A stretch of DNA of 64,000 nt from NCBI GenBank assembly GCA_038316335.1, contig JBBQAM010000001.1, forward strand, positions 261,373 to 325,372, written 5' to 3'. Below the pieces are notes generated by a model. It had not been told where the DNA came from and ran no database searches. It was given only the letters and a program-made list of their open reading frames with translations. Both the position numbers and the translations under genes were made by a program. Source of the DNA: JALHST01 sp038316335 (GTDB lineage Bacteria; Bacteroidota; Bacteroidia; Flavobacteriales; Flavobacteriaceae). Positions 57,059-63,881 of the stretch are shown piece after piece. Position 1 is the stretch's first letter; every line of letters begins with the position of its first letter.

Positions 57059-58126
57059 TTATTGGTAAATGATACTCGTATAGGCGACCCAATGCCGATT
57101 GGTTGAAAGGGCATTTACTTCCATGCCAAGATCCTCGACTTCGATGAGGGGGTGGTCGATACTGGTTTGATACCCCAAAAAGGTACCATTGAGCCCCTTA
57201 TTATTTTCAAGGCGGTTCAGCTTATTGGCAAACGACAGTCCAAATGGAACGGAGTACCTCCCACACCACACCCATTTGTATTCTTTATAGTCTTCCTTTT
57301 GAACAGTGAATTCTGTAAACTTCTTGATTTTTTCATCGGTAATGGCACCCGTTAAACATGCATCGATAATTCTATGGTCCATCTCCCTGGCCTTTTCGGT
57401 TCCTATTGAATCAGTACCCATTGGGGCCATGTTTTTAGAATCCCCCCATTCCAGATCCCCGTAATGAACCGCGTCATTGGAAATCACGACCGCCACATCC
57501 TTTCCATATTCCCATTTTTTTTCCTTGATCAGCCCATCTACGACCTGCGCAAGATTGCTGCTTAAGGTATCAATAGCGGTATAATCCATATAAGGTACGA
57601 GTATAGGGATGATTTCGGCATTTCGGTTTTTTTTGTGCAACCAAGGAATGATCGCTTCGAGCGAGTGCTCGACCATTTGCATACTATCATGTACGACGAA
57701 GTCGGTTTTTGGCAGTTTCGCCATGATTTCCTGATTCAAGGGCGCCACCTTTATTCGGCCATACGGGGATTCCCATTCGGTAAATGTCCCGAAGATCAGT
57801 TTGTCCTGAAGGTCAAAATTGCGCGCGCTGTGTGCTACCCCTATTAAAATTATAGTGGGCGCATTGATCCCCCGTAATGATTCATAATAGAGGCGACCTG
57901 CAAAACGATAGTTATCATGCGGACTAATCGCGGCTTTCCACCTTAATTCATTAGTGGAATCTTTTAAATGCAATCGGTTATAAATGGAATCCATCTGCCA
58001 GTCATGCTTGGCATAATTTTTTGCTTCCCGGATTTTAACTACTTTTTCATGGAGTTTGTTTTTAGGGATTCGGTTACAGCTTAAAACGAAAAGTGAAATA
58101 GATAACAAAACAACGAAAAACCTCAT
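57059..58126 (-). CDS. MEMO-family (AmmeMemoRadiSam system protein B-like) lipoprotein
   Basis: A 355-residue protein with a lipoprotein signal (lipobox FVLSC, Cys17). The MEMO fold, related to LigB-type dioxygenases, is indicated by AAISPHDNYRFAG (H70), LIGVAHSARN (H99), MVEHSLEAIIPWL, VVISNDAVHYGD and WVWCGRYS (C288), matching the three metal-binding positions known in MEMO1. Cytoplasmic homologues accompany AMMECR1 and radical-SAM partners; neither occurs here, and the lipid anchor places this protein outside the cytoplasm. It is alone between repeats B and C. A 17-bp palindrome lies just upstream. Confidence 0.85.
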   Translation of the reverse strand: MRFFVVLLSISLFVLSCNRIPKNKLHEKVVKIREAKNYAKHDWQMDSIYNRLHLKDSTNELRWKAAISPHDNYRFAGRLYYESLRGINAPTIILIGVAHSARNFDLQDKLIFGTFTEWESPYGRIKVAPLNQEIMAKLPKTDFVVHDSMQMVEHSLEAIIPWLHKKNRNAEIIPILVPYMDYTAIDTLSSNLAQVVDGLIKEKKWEYGKDVAVVISNDAVHYGDLEWGDSKNMAPMGTDSIGTEKAREMDHRIIDACLTGAITDEKIKKFTEFTVQKEDYKEYKWVWCGRYSVPFGLSFANKLNRLENNKGLNGTFLGYQTSIDHPLIEVEDLGMEVNALSTNRHWVAYTSIIYQ

Positions 58127-58142
58127 TCCAGATTAAATTTGA

Positions 58143-58159
58143 TTACATTTCAAATGTAA
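58143..58159 (-). promoter_or_regulatory. 17-bp palindrome upstream of the MEMO-family gene
   Basis: TTACATTT-C-AAATGTAA is a perfect 8+1+8 palindrome ending 17 bases before the MEMO start codon at 58126. Position and symmetry suggest an operator for a dimeric repressor. I see no other copy in the window. Confidence 0.5.
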
Positions 58160-58518
58160 CATTTGTTGGTGGATAAAACCGATTCCCTGTGATACCGCAC
58201 CTTGTTCATATAAATTATTGCATATCGCGCTACGCGATAATTTTAAATTTGTGATTCTCGCATCGTACTTCAACATACACTATGCGAACCGCTTCACTTA
58301 ATTTTATAAGCAAAGAGGGCCAAAATCTTGCCATAGAAAATGGATTGATCTGGTAAACTTTATTTGTGGATTTTTGATTGTTTTTGGTCAAGAAGAATCT
58401 TCTCAACGTATAGGAAACCTATGTATTGCTTGTCTGATTGCTCGGGGTGTAGCACATAAACTAAACATGTTTCCATAAAAATAAAATCCCTTTCGATTTA
58501 GATTTGAAGGGCTTTGAT
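58160..58518. other. Gene-free stretch between the MEMO gene and repeat C
   Basis: About 360 bp of AT-rich sequence without a gene. A weak hairpin (CCCTT...AAGGG) at about 58488-58511 sits at the position where other repeat copies have SL-II. Confidence 0.3.
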
Positions 58519-58620
58519 CAGTAGCGGGGACTGGATTGATCGCTCCACTGCGCTGCGCGATCGGCCTGGGGGGGTGGCTTTACAAGAAAAACCAGAAGTG
58601 TTTGCACACTTCCTTTTTAT
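58519..58620. repeat. Structured repeat, copy C
   Basis: TCAGTAGCGGGGACTGGATT opens the copy, then GATCGC and GCGATC arms, GGCCTGGGGGGGTGGCTTTA, and a hairpin GAAGTG...CACTTC followed by CTTTTTAT. It abuts copy D directly, so C and D are in tandem. Confidence 0.75.
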
Positions 58621-58750
58621 ACCTTGAACTGGATTGATTGCTCCACTGCGCTGCGCGATCGGCCTGGGGGTGGCTTTACAAGAAAAACCCGAAGTGCTTG
58701 CACACTTCTCTTTTTATATTCCCCTCCCTTGCTCAAACACGTTTGGCAAG
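58621..58750. repeat. Structured repeat, copy D
   Basis: This copy lacks the GTAGCGGGG lead (it starts ACCTTGAACTGGATTGATTG) but keeps the rest: GGCCTGGGGGTGGCTTTACA, the hairpin GAAGTG-CTTGCA-CACTTC with T-run, and an SL-I hairpin at 58728-58750 in which CTTGC pairs with GCAAG and CAAAC with GTTTG, again with a bulged T. Confidence 0.75.
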
Positions 58751-58763
58751 TCCAGGGAATAAA

Positions 58764-58791
58764 AAAACCAGATACGCCTGTATCTGGTTTT
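58764..58791. terminator. SL-II-type bidirectional terminator before repeat E
   Basis: AAAACCAGATAC (58764-58775) pairs with GTATCTGGTTTT (58780-58791) around loop GCCT. The sequence differs from the B and F hairpins but the stem is preserved by compensatory changes. The A-tract on the left gives a strong T-run for leftward transcription. Confidence 0.75.
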
Positions 58792-58897
58792 CCTTGTAGC
58801 GGGGACTGGATTGTTCGCTCCACTGCGTTGCGCGATCGGCCTTGGGGGTGGCTTTACAGCGAAAGCCAGCCATTGCTGCGCAATGCCGTGCCTTTTT
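58792..58897. repeat. Structured repeat, copy E
   Basis: CCTTGTAGCGGGGACTGGAT opens the copy, followed by TTCGCTCC, GCGATCGGCCTTGGGGGTGG and CTTTACAGCGAAAGCC. Its distal hairpin is different (CATTG...CAATG) and is followed by a T-run. Copies C, D and E lie within 380 bp. Confidence 0.72.
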
Positions 58898-58906
58898 TTA
58901 TTTTTC

Positions 58907-58967
58907 CAGGCTGAAACAAGTTTCGCCTGTTACATAAAAAAAGCCCGATACATTTGTATCGGGCTTT
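58907..58967. terminator. SL-I and SL-II before truncated copy F
   Basis: SL-I (58907-58929): CAGGC-T-GAAAC pairs with GTTTC-GCCTG over a 2-base loop. SL-II (58940-58967): perfect 13-bp arms AAAGCCCGATACA and TGTATCGGGCTTT with loop TT. The pair is nearly identical to the one before repeat B, 2.1 kb away. Confidence 0.72.
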
Positions 58968-59021
58968 CCTTGTAGCGGGAACTGTTCTAGATCCTATGAA
59001 TTTCATTGAATTCCAAATGAA
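58968..59021. other. Truncated copy F, candidate attachment-site junction of the mobile element
   Basis: CCTTGTAGCGGGAACTG matches the start of copies B and E, then the sequence changes abruptly to TTCTAGATCC and the AT-rich mobile element begins. A small inverted repeat TTCATT...AATGAA (59002-59021) follows. On the minus strand the conserved part reads CAGTTCCCGCTACA plus a terminator, as a tRNA 3' end would. This is the expected form of the distal att site left when an integrase uses a tRNA gene; the intact tRNA would lie right of the window. Confidence 0.45.
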
Positions 59022-59108
59022 TCCAAATCTCTTGAAACCCACTATAAACTAAGTAGTTAAAGAACTTGAATAGTAAATGATTTGTTTTTATTCATAATCA
59101 CTTTGTAT

Positions 59109-59130
59109 ATATCGGGAAAATATCGGGAAA
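59109..59130 (+). repeat. Tandem 11-bp direct repeat upstream of the integrase
   Basis: ATATCGGGAAA occurs twice with no spacer, ending 32 bases before the integrase start. It is placed to act as an operator for integrase control or as an arm-type integrase binding site. Confidence 0.6.
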
Positions 59131-59162
59131 TATTTCTATATTTATATTGTATAAAATAACCT

Positions 59163-60431
59163 ATGGCAAACATTAAATATTTGACCAAATCTAAAAGGAA
59201 TCCTTGCTCACTTTATGTTAGGTTCTATAAAGGAAGAGATTTCGATATCACCAGCAATACGGGTTACTTAATAGATCCAAAATATTGGTCACTTAAGCAG
59301 CAGAGAATAACTACTGGAGCGTCTTCATCTTTTGATGCTTCCTTTATTAATCCCCAATTAGTTTTACTTAAGGAATACATAATAAATTCTTTCAATGAAA
59401 ATTATGCACAGGGAGGAGTTTTTAACAAGAATTGGTTGGACGGAGTTGTCGCCAAATTTAATAATCGCCCTAAGGATGAACTTTCTAATCATGAAATATA
59501 TTTTGTTCCCTTCGTTCAAAGGCACATTGAACAATCAAGAACAAGGGTCAATCCAAATTCTGGTAAGCTTATAAGTCCAAGAACAATTCAGAAATATGAA
59601 ACCACTTTAACACGTTTGAAGGAGTTTCAAGATCATGAAAGAATAGTTCTTAAAATTTGGGATATAGATCTTTCATTTCACAGAGCTTTTCTATCTTTTC
59701 TTAAAACAGAGGGGAATTATGGGGGTACTACAATTAGTAAGTACCTAGATCAAATAAAAAGCTTTTGCAGGGAAGCCAAAACAATTGGTTTAAAGGTTAG
59801 TCCTGAATTCGAGCACCGAAGTTTTACGGCTCGAAGGGATAAGCCAATTGACGTACACTTAAATGAAAAGGAGATAGGACTGATCTTTAAAGCGAATTTT
59901 TCAGAGAATATGCGTTTAAAAAATGTCCGTCAATTGATGTTAATAGGATTATGGACTGGACTTAGAATTTCTGATTTAAAAAGAATCCATGATTATAGTT
60001 TTACTGAGAATAGGATACAGATTGTAGATTCATATAAAACGGGCGGTTATATAAACATCCCAATACATTCTCATATAAAAGCTGTAATAGATGAAAATAA
60101 TGGGGAGCTACCAAGAGTAATATCTGATGCGAAGTTTAATCTGTATGTAAAGGAGATATGCAAGGAAGTTGGTATTGATCAAGTTGTCATGGGCAGTAAG
60201 ATGAACCCAGAAACGAATAGAAAAGAGAAAGGTTATTTCCCAAAATATGAACTTATCTCGTCACACACTTGTAGAAGGTCATTCGCAACTAATCTTTATG
60301 GCAAGTTACCCAATCAGACAATAATGGCAATTACTAATCACAAATCAGAACAGCAGTTTATTAAGTACATAAAAACTACGCAAGATGAGCATGTGGCAAA
60401 GTTGCAGAAATACTGGGATGAGAATTCATAA
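59163..60431 (+). CDS. Tyrosine recombinase/integrase
   Basis: A 422-residue integrase with three parts: an N-terminal arm-type DNA-binding domain of the Bacteroidota kind (IKYLTKSKRNPCSLYVRF, GYLIDPKYWS), a SAM-like core-binding domain (about residues 115-215) and a C-terminal catalytic domain. Catalytic residues are the first Arg in WTGLRISDL (R268), the His-x-x-Arg box in SSHTCRRSFA (H368, R371), a His in ITNHKS and the nucleophile Tyr in FIKYIK (Y402). It is full length and looks active. It lies directly beside the truncated repeat F and probably catalysed insertion there. Confidence 0.93.
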   Translation: MANIKYLTKSKRNPCSLYVRFYKGRDFDITSNTGYLIDPKYWSLKQQRITTGASSSFDASFINPQLVLLKEYIINSFNENYAQGGVFNKNWLDGVVAKFNNRPKDELSNHEIYFVPFVQRHIEQSRTRVNPNSGKLISPRTIQKYETTLTRLKEFQDHERIVLKIWDIDLSFHRAFLSFLKTEGNYGGTTISKYLDQIKSFCREAKTIGLKVSPEFEHRSFTARRDKPIDVHLNEKEIGLIFKANFSENMRLKNVRQLMLIGLWTGLRISDLKRIHDYSFTENRIQIVDSYKTGGYINIPIHSHIKAVIDENNGELPRVISDAKFNLYVKEICKEVGIDQVVMGSKMNPETNRKEKGYFPKYELISSHTCRRSFATNLYGKLPNQTIMAITNHKSEQQFIKYIKTTQDEHVAKLQKYWDENS

Positions 60432-60447
60432 ATTATTTTAATCTAAA

Positions 60448-61293
60448 ATGATAAAGACAAATAAAGATCTACAATTCAGTCAATTATTTAAGAACCATTC
60501 TCCCAATTCTTATTATTTTAAAAAGGGAGAAATTCTTCATGAACACCCATTTTATTTTTTAGAAAATTTCCTTGATAAGGATATAATAGAATATAATTTA
60601 GGTAAGTATGAAGTTGGTTTTGCTTTTTATAAGCATATTAAGGATGCTCAGATGGAAGGATTCAATCGATTTGAATATGAGTATTGTTTAGTGCCGAACA
60701 ATAAAACTATATACTTAAATGAATTAGTAGGAAAACTTTTAGAAATGCACACTCGCCTCACGTTGTTGAGAAAAAATAACCTTCCCGAAAATGATTATTT
60801 AGGCATTCTCCTGATGGTCCTTAAGAACATATTAAAGGATATATTCATATCATATCATTTAGATCTTGATAATAGCAATCGCGATAAACTGTCCAAATGG
60901 TTTTATCTCAAGGAGTCAATAACATCATTTTATTTCACCAACTATATAGACGAAAAAAGGCTAAAGGATTTATATCAGGAGTATTTAGTGAGGCCTAGGT
61001 TTATATCATATTCAGATTCTTTTGAAACGTTCAAATGTTTATTTGAGGGAAGACGTATGGAGAATAAAATTAATTGGATAGATCAGAAGTCTTCTTTATT
61101 CCTACTAATAAGACTACTTCGCAAACACAAAATAATAAGAAATACAAAAAATAAGCACTGGCTTATTACCTCAGAGTTCTTTCTTTTAAAAGGAGAAACA
61201 TTAATTCCTTCTGATTTTCTCAATCAAAAAGAAACTCAAAATCCTGAAAAGCGCAAAAATCTAATAGCTTTTGTTAATCATTTGGTGGAATAG
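60448..61293 (+). CDS. Orphan protein of the mobile element
   Basis: A 281-residue, charged, helix-rich soluble protein of unknown function. Distinct segments are YYFKKGEILHEHPFYFLENF near the N-terminus and KINWIDQKSSLFLLIRLLRK plus a winged-helix-like NKHWLITSEFFLLKGE near the C-terminus. The C-terminal segment recalls proteins that occur beside integrases in flavobacterial elements. It is 16 bp after the integrase and therefore likely cotranscribed. Confidence 0.7.
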   Translation: MIKTNKDLQFSQLFKNHSPNSYYFKKGEILHEHPFYFLENFLDKDIIEYNLGKYEVGFAFYKHIKDAQMEGFNRFEYEYCLVPNNKTIYLNELVGKLLEMHTRLTLLRKNNLPENDYLGILLMVLKNILKDIFISYHLDLDNSNRDKLSKWFYLKESITSFYFTNYIDEKRLKDLYQEYLVRPRFISYSDSFETFKCLFEGRRMENKINWIDQKSSLFLLIRLLRKHKIIRNTKNKHWLITSEFFLLKGETLIPSDFLNQKETQNPEKRKNLIAFVNHLVE

Positions 61294-61339
61294 GACTCTT
61301 AGTTCTAAAAAAATTATTTGGGGCGTTAATTTAGTTAAA

Positions 61340-61490
61340 ATACCGCACCTATTTATATTTTTGTAATTACCTGTAAATCAAAATGATACAATACATAATA
61401 TAATAATTTAACTACATTATAACAATACACTCTTAGTTTTTAATCAGAGTATTAAAGTGCCTTCTCATTTGTTGCAAATTGCGGTATAAT
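61340..61490 (+). promoter_or_regulatory. Inverted 8-mer pair and promoter region of the HTH-VapE operon
   Basis: ATACCGCA (61340-61347) and its reverse complement TGCGGTAT (61480-61487) lie 132 bases apart in a 214-bp AT-rich gap. The downstream copy overlaps TATAAT (61485-61490), 17 bases before the ATG at 61508. The layout suits a two-operator switch controlled by a small DNA-binding protein. Confidence 0.4.
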
Positions 61491-61507
61491 TTTAAAAATA
61501 TCTAATT

Positions 61508-61813
61508 ATGAACAAAATGATTTTATCCCAGTATTCGGTAGAAGAGCTTACCGAGAGTATTACCGAAAGGCTCTTAACTAAATTCAATGAACAGAAAGAC
61601 TTTAAAGCTGAAAAGGAGCCAAAAAAGGAATTTCTTACTCGAACAGAGGTCGCGGAAATGTGTAATGTGAAAGCTTTAAGCACTCTATGGAATTGGAGCA
61701 AGCAAGGATTATTGGTGCCTATGGCTAAAGCAGGTAGAAAACCTCTTTACAAGTATCAAGATGTAATTAACTTTTTAAATGGAAAGAAAGGAGGGAATCA
61801 TGTTGCAGTCTAA
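61508..61813 (+). CDS. Excisionase-like helix-turn-helix protein (HTH_17/MerR type)
   Basis: A 101-residue protein. After a charged helical N-terminus (YSVEELTESITERLLTKF), a winged HTH of the excisionase type follows: FLTRTEVAEMCNVKALSTLW, NWSKQGLLVPMAKAGRKPLY and KYQDVINFLNG. Such proteins act as directionality factors or regulators in Bacteroidota integrative elements. Its 3' end overlaps the VapE-like gene by 14 bp. Confidence 0.85.
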   Translation: MNKMILSQYSVEELTESITERLLTKFNEQKDFKAEKEPKKEFLTRTEVAEMCNVKALSTLWNWSKQGLLVPMAKAGRKPLYKYQDVINFLNGKKGGNHVAV

Positions 61814-63746
61814 AGAGGTTAGCTTATTTAAAAGCTTATATGAAAAAGATAAAGATCTGAATTTAACTGATGTTTTAGACCTAATCAAAAATGGAGCAGT
61901 TCAAAATGACCTGATTCTCAAGATCAGAGACCTAAAGGAGAACAATAAAGATTATGGTGCCTTAAAGAAACAACTGCAATCCTTTACTCCTTGTGGTACT
62001 TTCCATACAAAACATAAAGCAACTGATTTAAAAGAATATTCAAAACTAATAATTTTGGATATTGATGATCTAGGCGTAAGAAAGGTTGTTCATATCAAAA
62101 AGTTGGCGATTGAATGTCTTTATTCCTTAGCAGTATTTATTTCGCCTTCAGGCACGGGACTTAAAATCCTTATAATGATAGATACTGATTCGGATATGCA
62201 TGAGGTTGCTTTTGAACAAGTAAAGAATTTTTACGAAAACTTGTTAAAGGTAGAAATAGATCCTAGTGGTAAAGATATATCTAGGTTATGTTTTATTTCT
62301 TATGACTCAGAATTGCACTATAATTTTGATGCCAATATTTTTAAGGTTCTCGATAAGTTTTATGCTGATTTTAAATCAGCAGTAATATCCACGGAAGGGA
62401 AATTCCAATTTATCGACGGCAATAGAAATAATTTTGTCCATTTCTTAGCAAATAATTGTAACAGGCTAGGAATTCCGCAAAAAGTTGCGGAGACCTTAAT
62501 TCAGAATGATTATGATTATGATCAAAAAGAGATGTTAACAACCATTAAGAGTGCTTATGAAAATATAGTTGAGTTTAGCGGAAAAGATTTAGACAAAAAA
62601 GAGGTTGTAGAGGAGTTTTTAAGTCAGAACTATAATTTTAGGTACAATTTGTTTACTAGCAGCATTGAGCTCAGGAAACTTACGCAAAATGATTTTGAAG
62701 TGCTCGATGATTATAAACTAAATTCAATATTAAGAGAGTTAAAAGGGAAAAGCTTAAAAGTAGGTAAAGATGGTTTGTACAATATTTTAAATTCTGATTT
62801 TACTCCAAAATTTCATCCTTTAAAAGAGTACATTTTTAGTTTGCCAAAATGGGATGGTGAAACCGATTATATTGAAAAATTGGCTGAACTTTTATCAACA
62901 GATGATGATGTCTTTTTCAAAGATGCATTTAAACGCTGGTTTGTGGCAATGGTTGCTTGTGGCATGCAAGACGAAGTAATCAATCAGACAGCTTTAATAT
63001 TTTCTGGAAAACAAGGTATCGGTAAGTCAACCTTCATTAGGAATTTACTTCCAGATCAATTAAGAAAATATTGCTACTCAGGGATGATAAATCCAAACTC
63101 TAAAGACACTTTGGTTCAATTGTCGGAGTGCTTAATCATAGATATGGATGAGTTGTCCAATCTCACTAAAAAAGGTAACAACGAAGTTAAAGAGCTAATT
63201 ACTAAGGCTAAAATTAAATTAAGGAGGCCTTATGCCAGGGTGGATGAAATTCTGCCAAGAAGAGCTTCTTTTATAGGATCCGTTAATGATGATGAATTCT
63301 TAACAGATTCTACAGGAAATAGACGATTCTTGTGTTTTAAGATAAAGAGTATAAATTATATATCTAAAGTTGATTACGAAATGGTTTATGCACAAGCAAT
63401 GGCATTATTTGAAAACGGATTTAAATATTATTTTGATGGGAACGAAATAGAGCAACTTAATAATCGAAACGAAAAGTTTAGGCAGAAATCTGTAGTTGAA
63501 GATTTAATTGTAGCTAACTATAAACCTGCAAGCGACATTCGCAACGCCCACTTTTATTTGAATTCGGGAGAATTTTTGGTAAAGCTTAGAAACGAATCTG
63601 GTATAAGCTTAGATGCTACTAATAGTATTCAACTTGGCAAAGCACTCAATAAGCTCGAGTTCTCAAAAGTTAAAAAGGGGGGGAGAATGGTTTATGCTAT
63701 TGACCTGATTCAAGATAGCCAAGCTGAAATGCGTGTTGCCTCATGA
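61800..63746 (+). CDS. VapE-like primase/helicase with BT4734-type N-terminal domain
   Basis: The ATG at 61800 is chosen because AAAGGAGG lies six bases upstream; an earlier ATG at 61779 would bypass it. The product has 648 residues. The N-terminal 190 residues match the BT4734/VirE-N domain found before VapE proteins (FHTKHKATDL, LIILDIDDLG, FISPSGTGLKIL, DISRLCFISYD). The C-terminal part is a VapE-type AAA+ ATPase with Walker A FSGKQGIGKSTF (near residue 402), Walker B CLIIDMDEL and the sensor-like RRASFIGSVNDDEFL. It probably initiates replication of the element. The gene ends without a downstream partner before the long palindrome. Confidence 0.88.
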   Translation: MLQSKEVSLFKSLYEKDKDLNLTDVLDLIKNGAVQNDLILKIRDLKENNKDYGALKKQLQSFTPCGTFHTKHKATDLKEYSKLIILDIDDLGVRKVVHIKKLAIECLYSLAVFISPSGTGLKILIMIDTDSDMHEVAFEQVKNFYENLLKVEIDPSGKDISRLCFISYDSELHYNFDANIFKVLDKFYADFKSAVISTEGKFQFIDGNRNNFVHFLANNCNRLGIPQKVAETLIQNDYDYDQKEMLTTIKSAYENIVEFSGKDLDKKEVVEEFLSQNYNFRYNLFTSSIELRKLTQNDFEVLDDYKLNSILRELKGKSLKVGKDGLYNILNSDFTPKFHPLKEYIFSLPKWDGETDYIEKLAELLSTDDDVFFKDAFKRWFVAMVACGMQDEVINQTALIFSGKQGIGKSTFIRNLLPDQLRKYCYSGMINPNSKDTLVQLSECLIIDMDELSNLTKKGNNEVKELITKAKIKLRRPYARVDEILPRRASFIGSVNDDEFLTDSTGNRRFLCFKIKSINYISKVDYEMVYAQAMALFENGFKYYFDGNEIEQLNNRNEKFRQKSVVEDLIVANYKPASDIRNAHFYLNSGEFLVKLRNESGISLDATNSIQLGKALNKLEFSKVKKGGRMVYAIDLIQDSQAEMRVAS

Positions 63747-63881
63747 AAGACAATAAGCATATGGGAGGGGTAGGATAGGTTAAATTCTATACAATGGTTT
63801 TTTTATTAGTAATTAGTAAATAGGAGCAAAGTACTGGAAGTTACAATAAAAGCTTACCCAACCCACCCCAAAATTACATGG
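63747..63881. other. Gene-free spacer with an imperfect inverted repeat
   Basis: GGGGTAGGATAGGTTAA near 63767 and TTACCCAACCCACCCC near 63854 are imperfect inverted copies flanking an AT-rich core. They may be binding sites for an element-encoded protein or part of a replication origin. Confidence 0.35.

Noticed and set aside
58624..58914. 96-codon plus-strand frame with repeated STALRDRP segments
   Set aside because: It is simply the translation of repeats D and E and carries their hairpins and terminators; not a real protein gene.
54893..58986. CRISPR-like array
   Set aside because: Repeat units are long, imperfect and structured, spacings range from zero to about 2 kb and contain whole genes; no cas genes are present.
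56873..58986. Intact tRNA genes in the repeat copies
   Set aside because: Only about 19 bases match a tRNA 3' end; no anticodon or D arm can be drawn from the adjoining sequence.
54893..58986. Classical integron with attC sites
   Set aside because: The adjacent recombinase is an arm-domain phage/ICE-type integrase rather than IntI, and the enclosed genes point in opposite directions.
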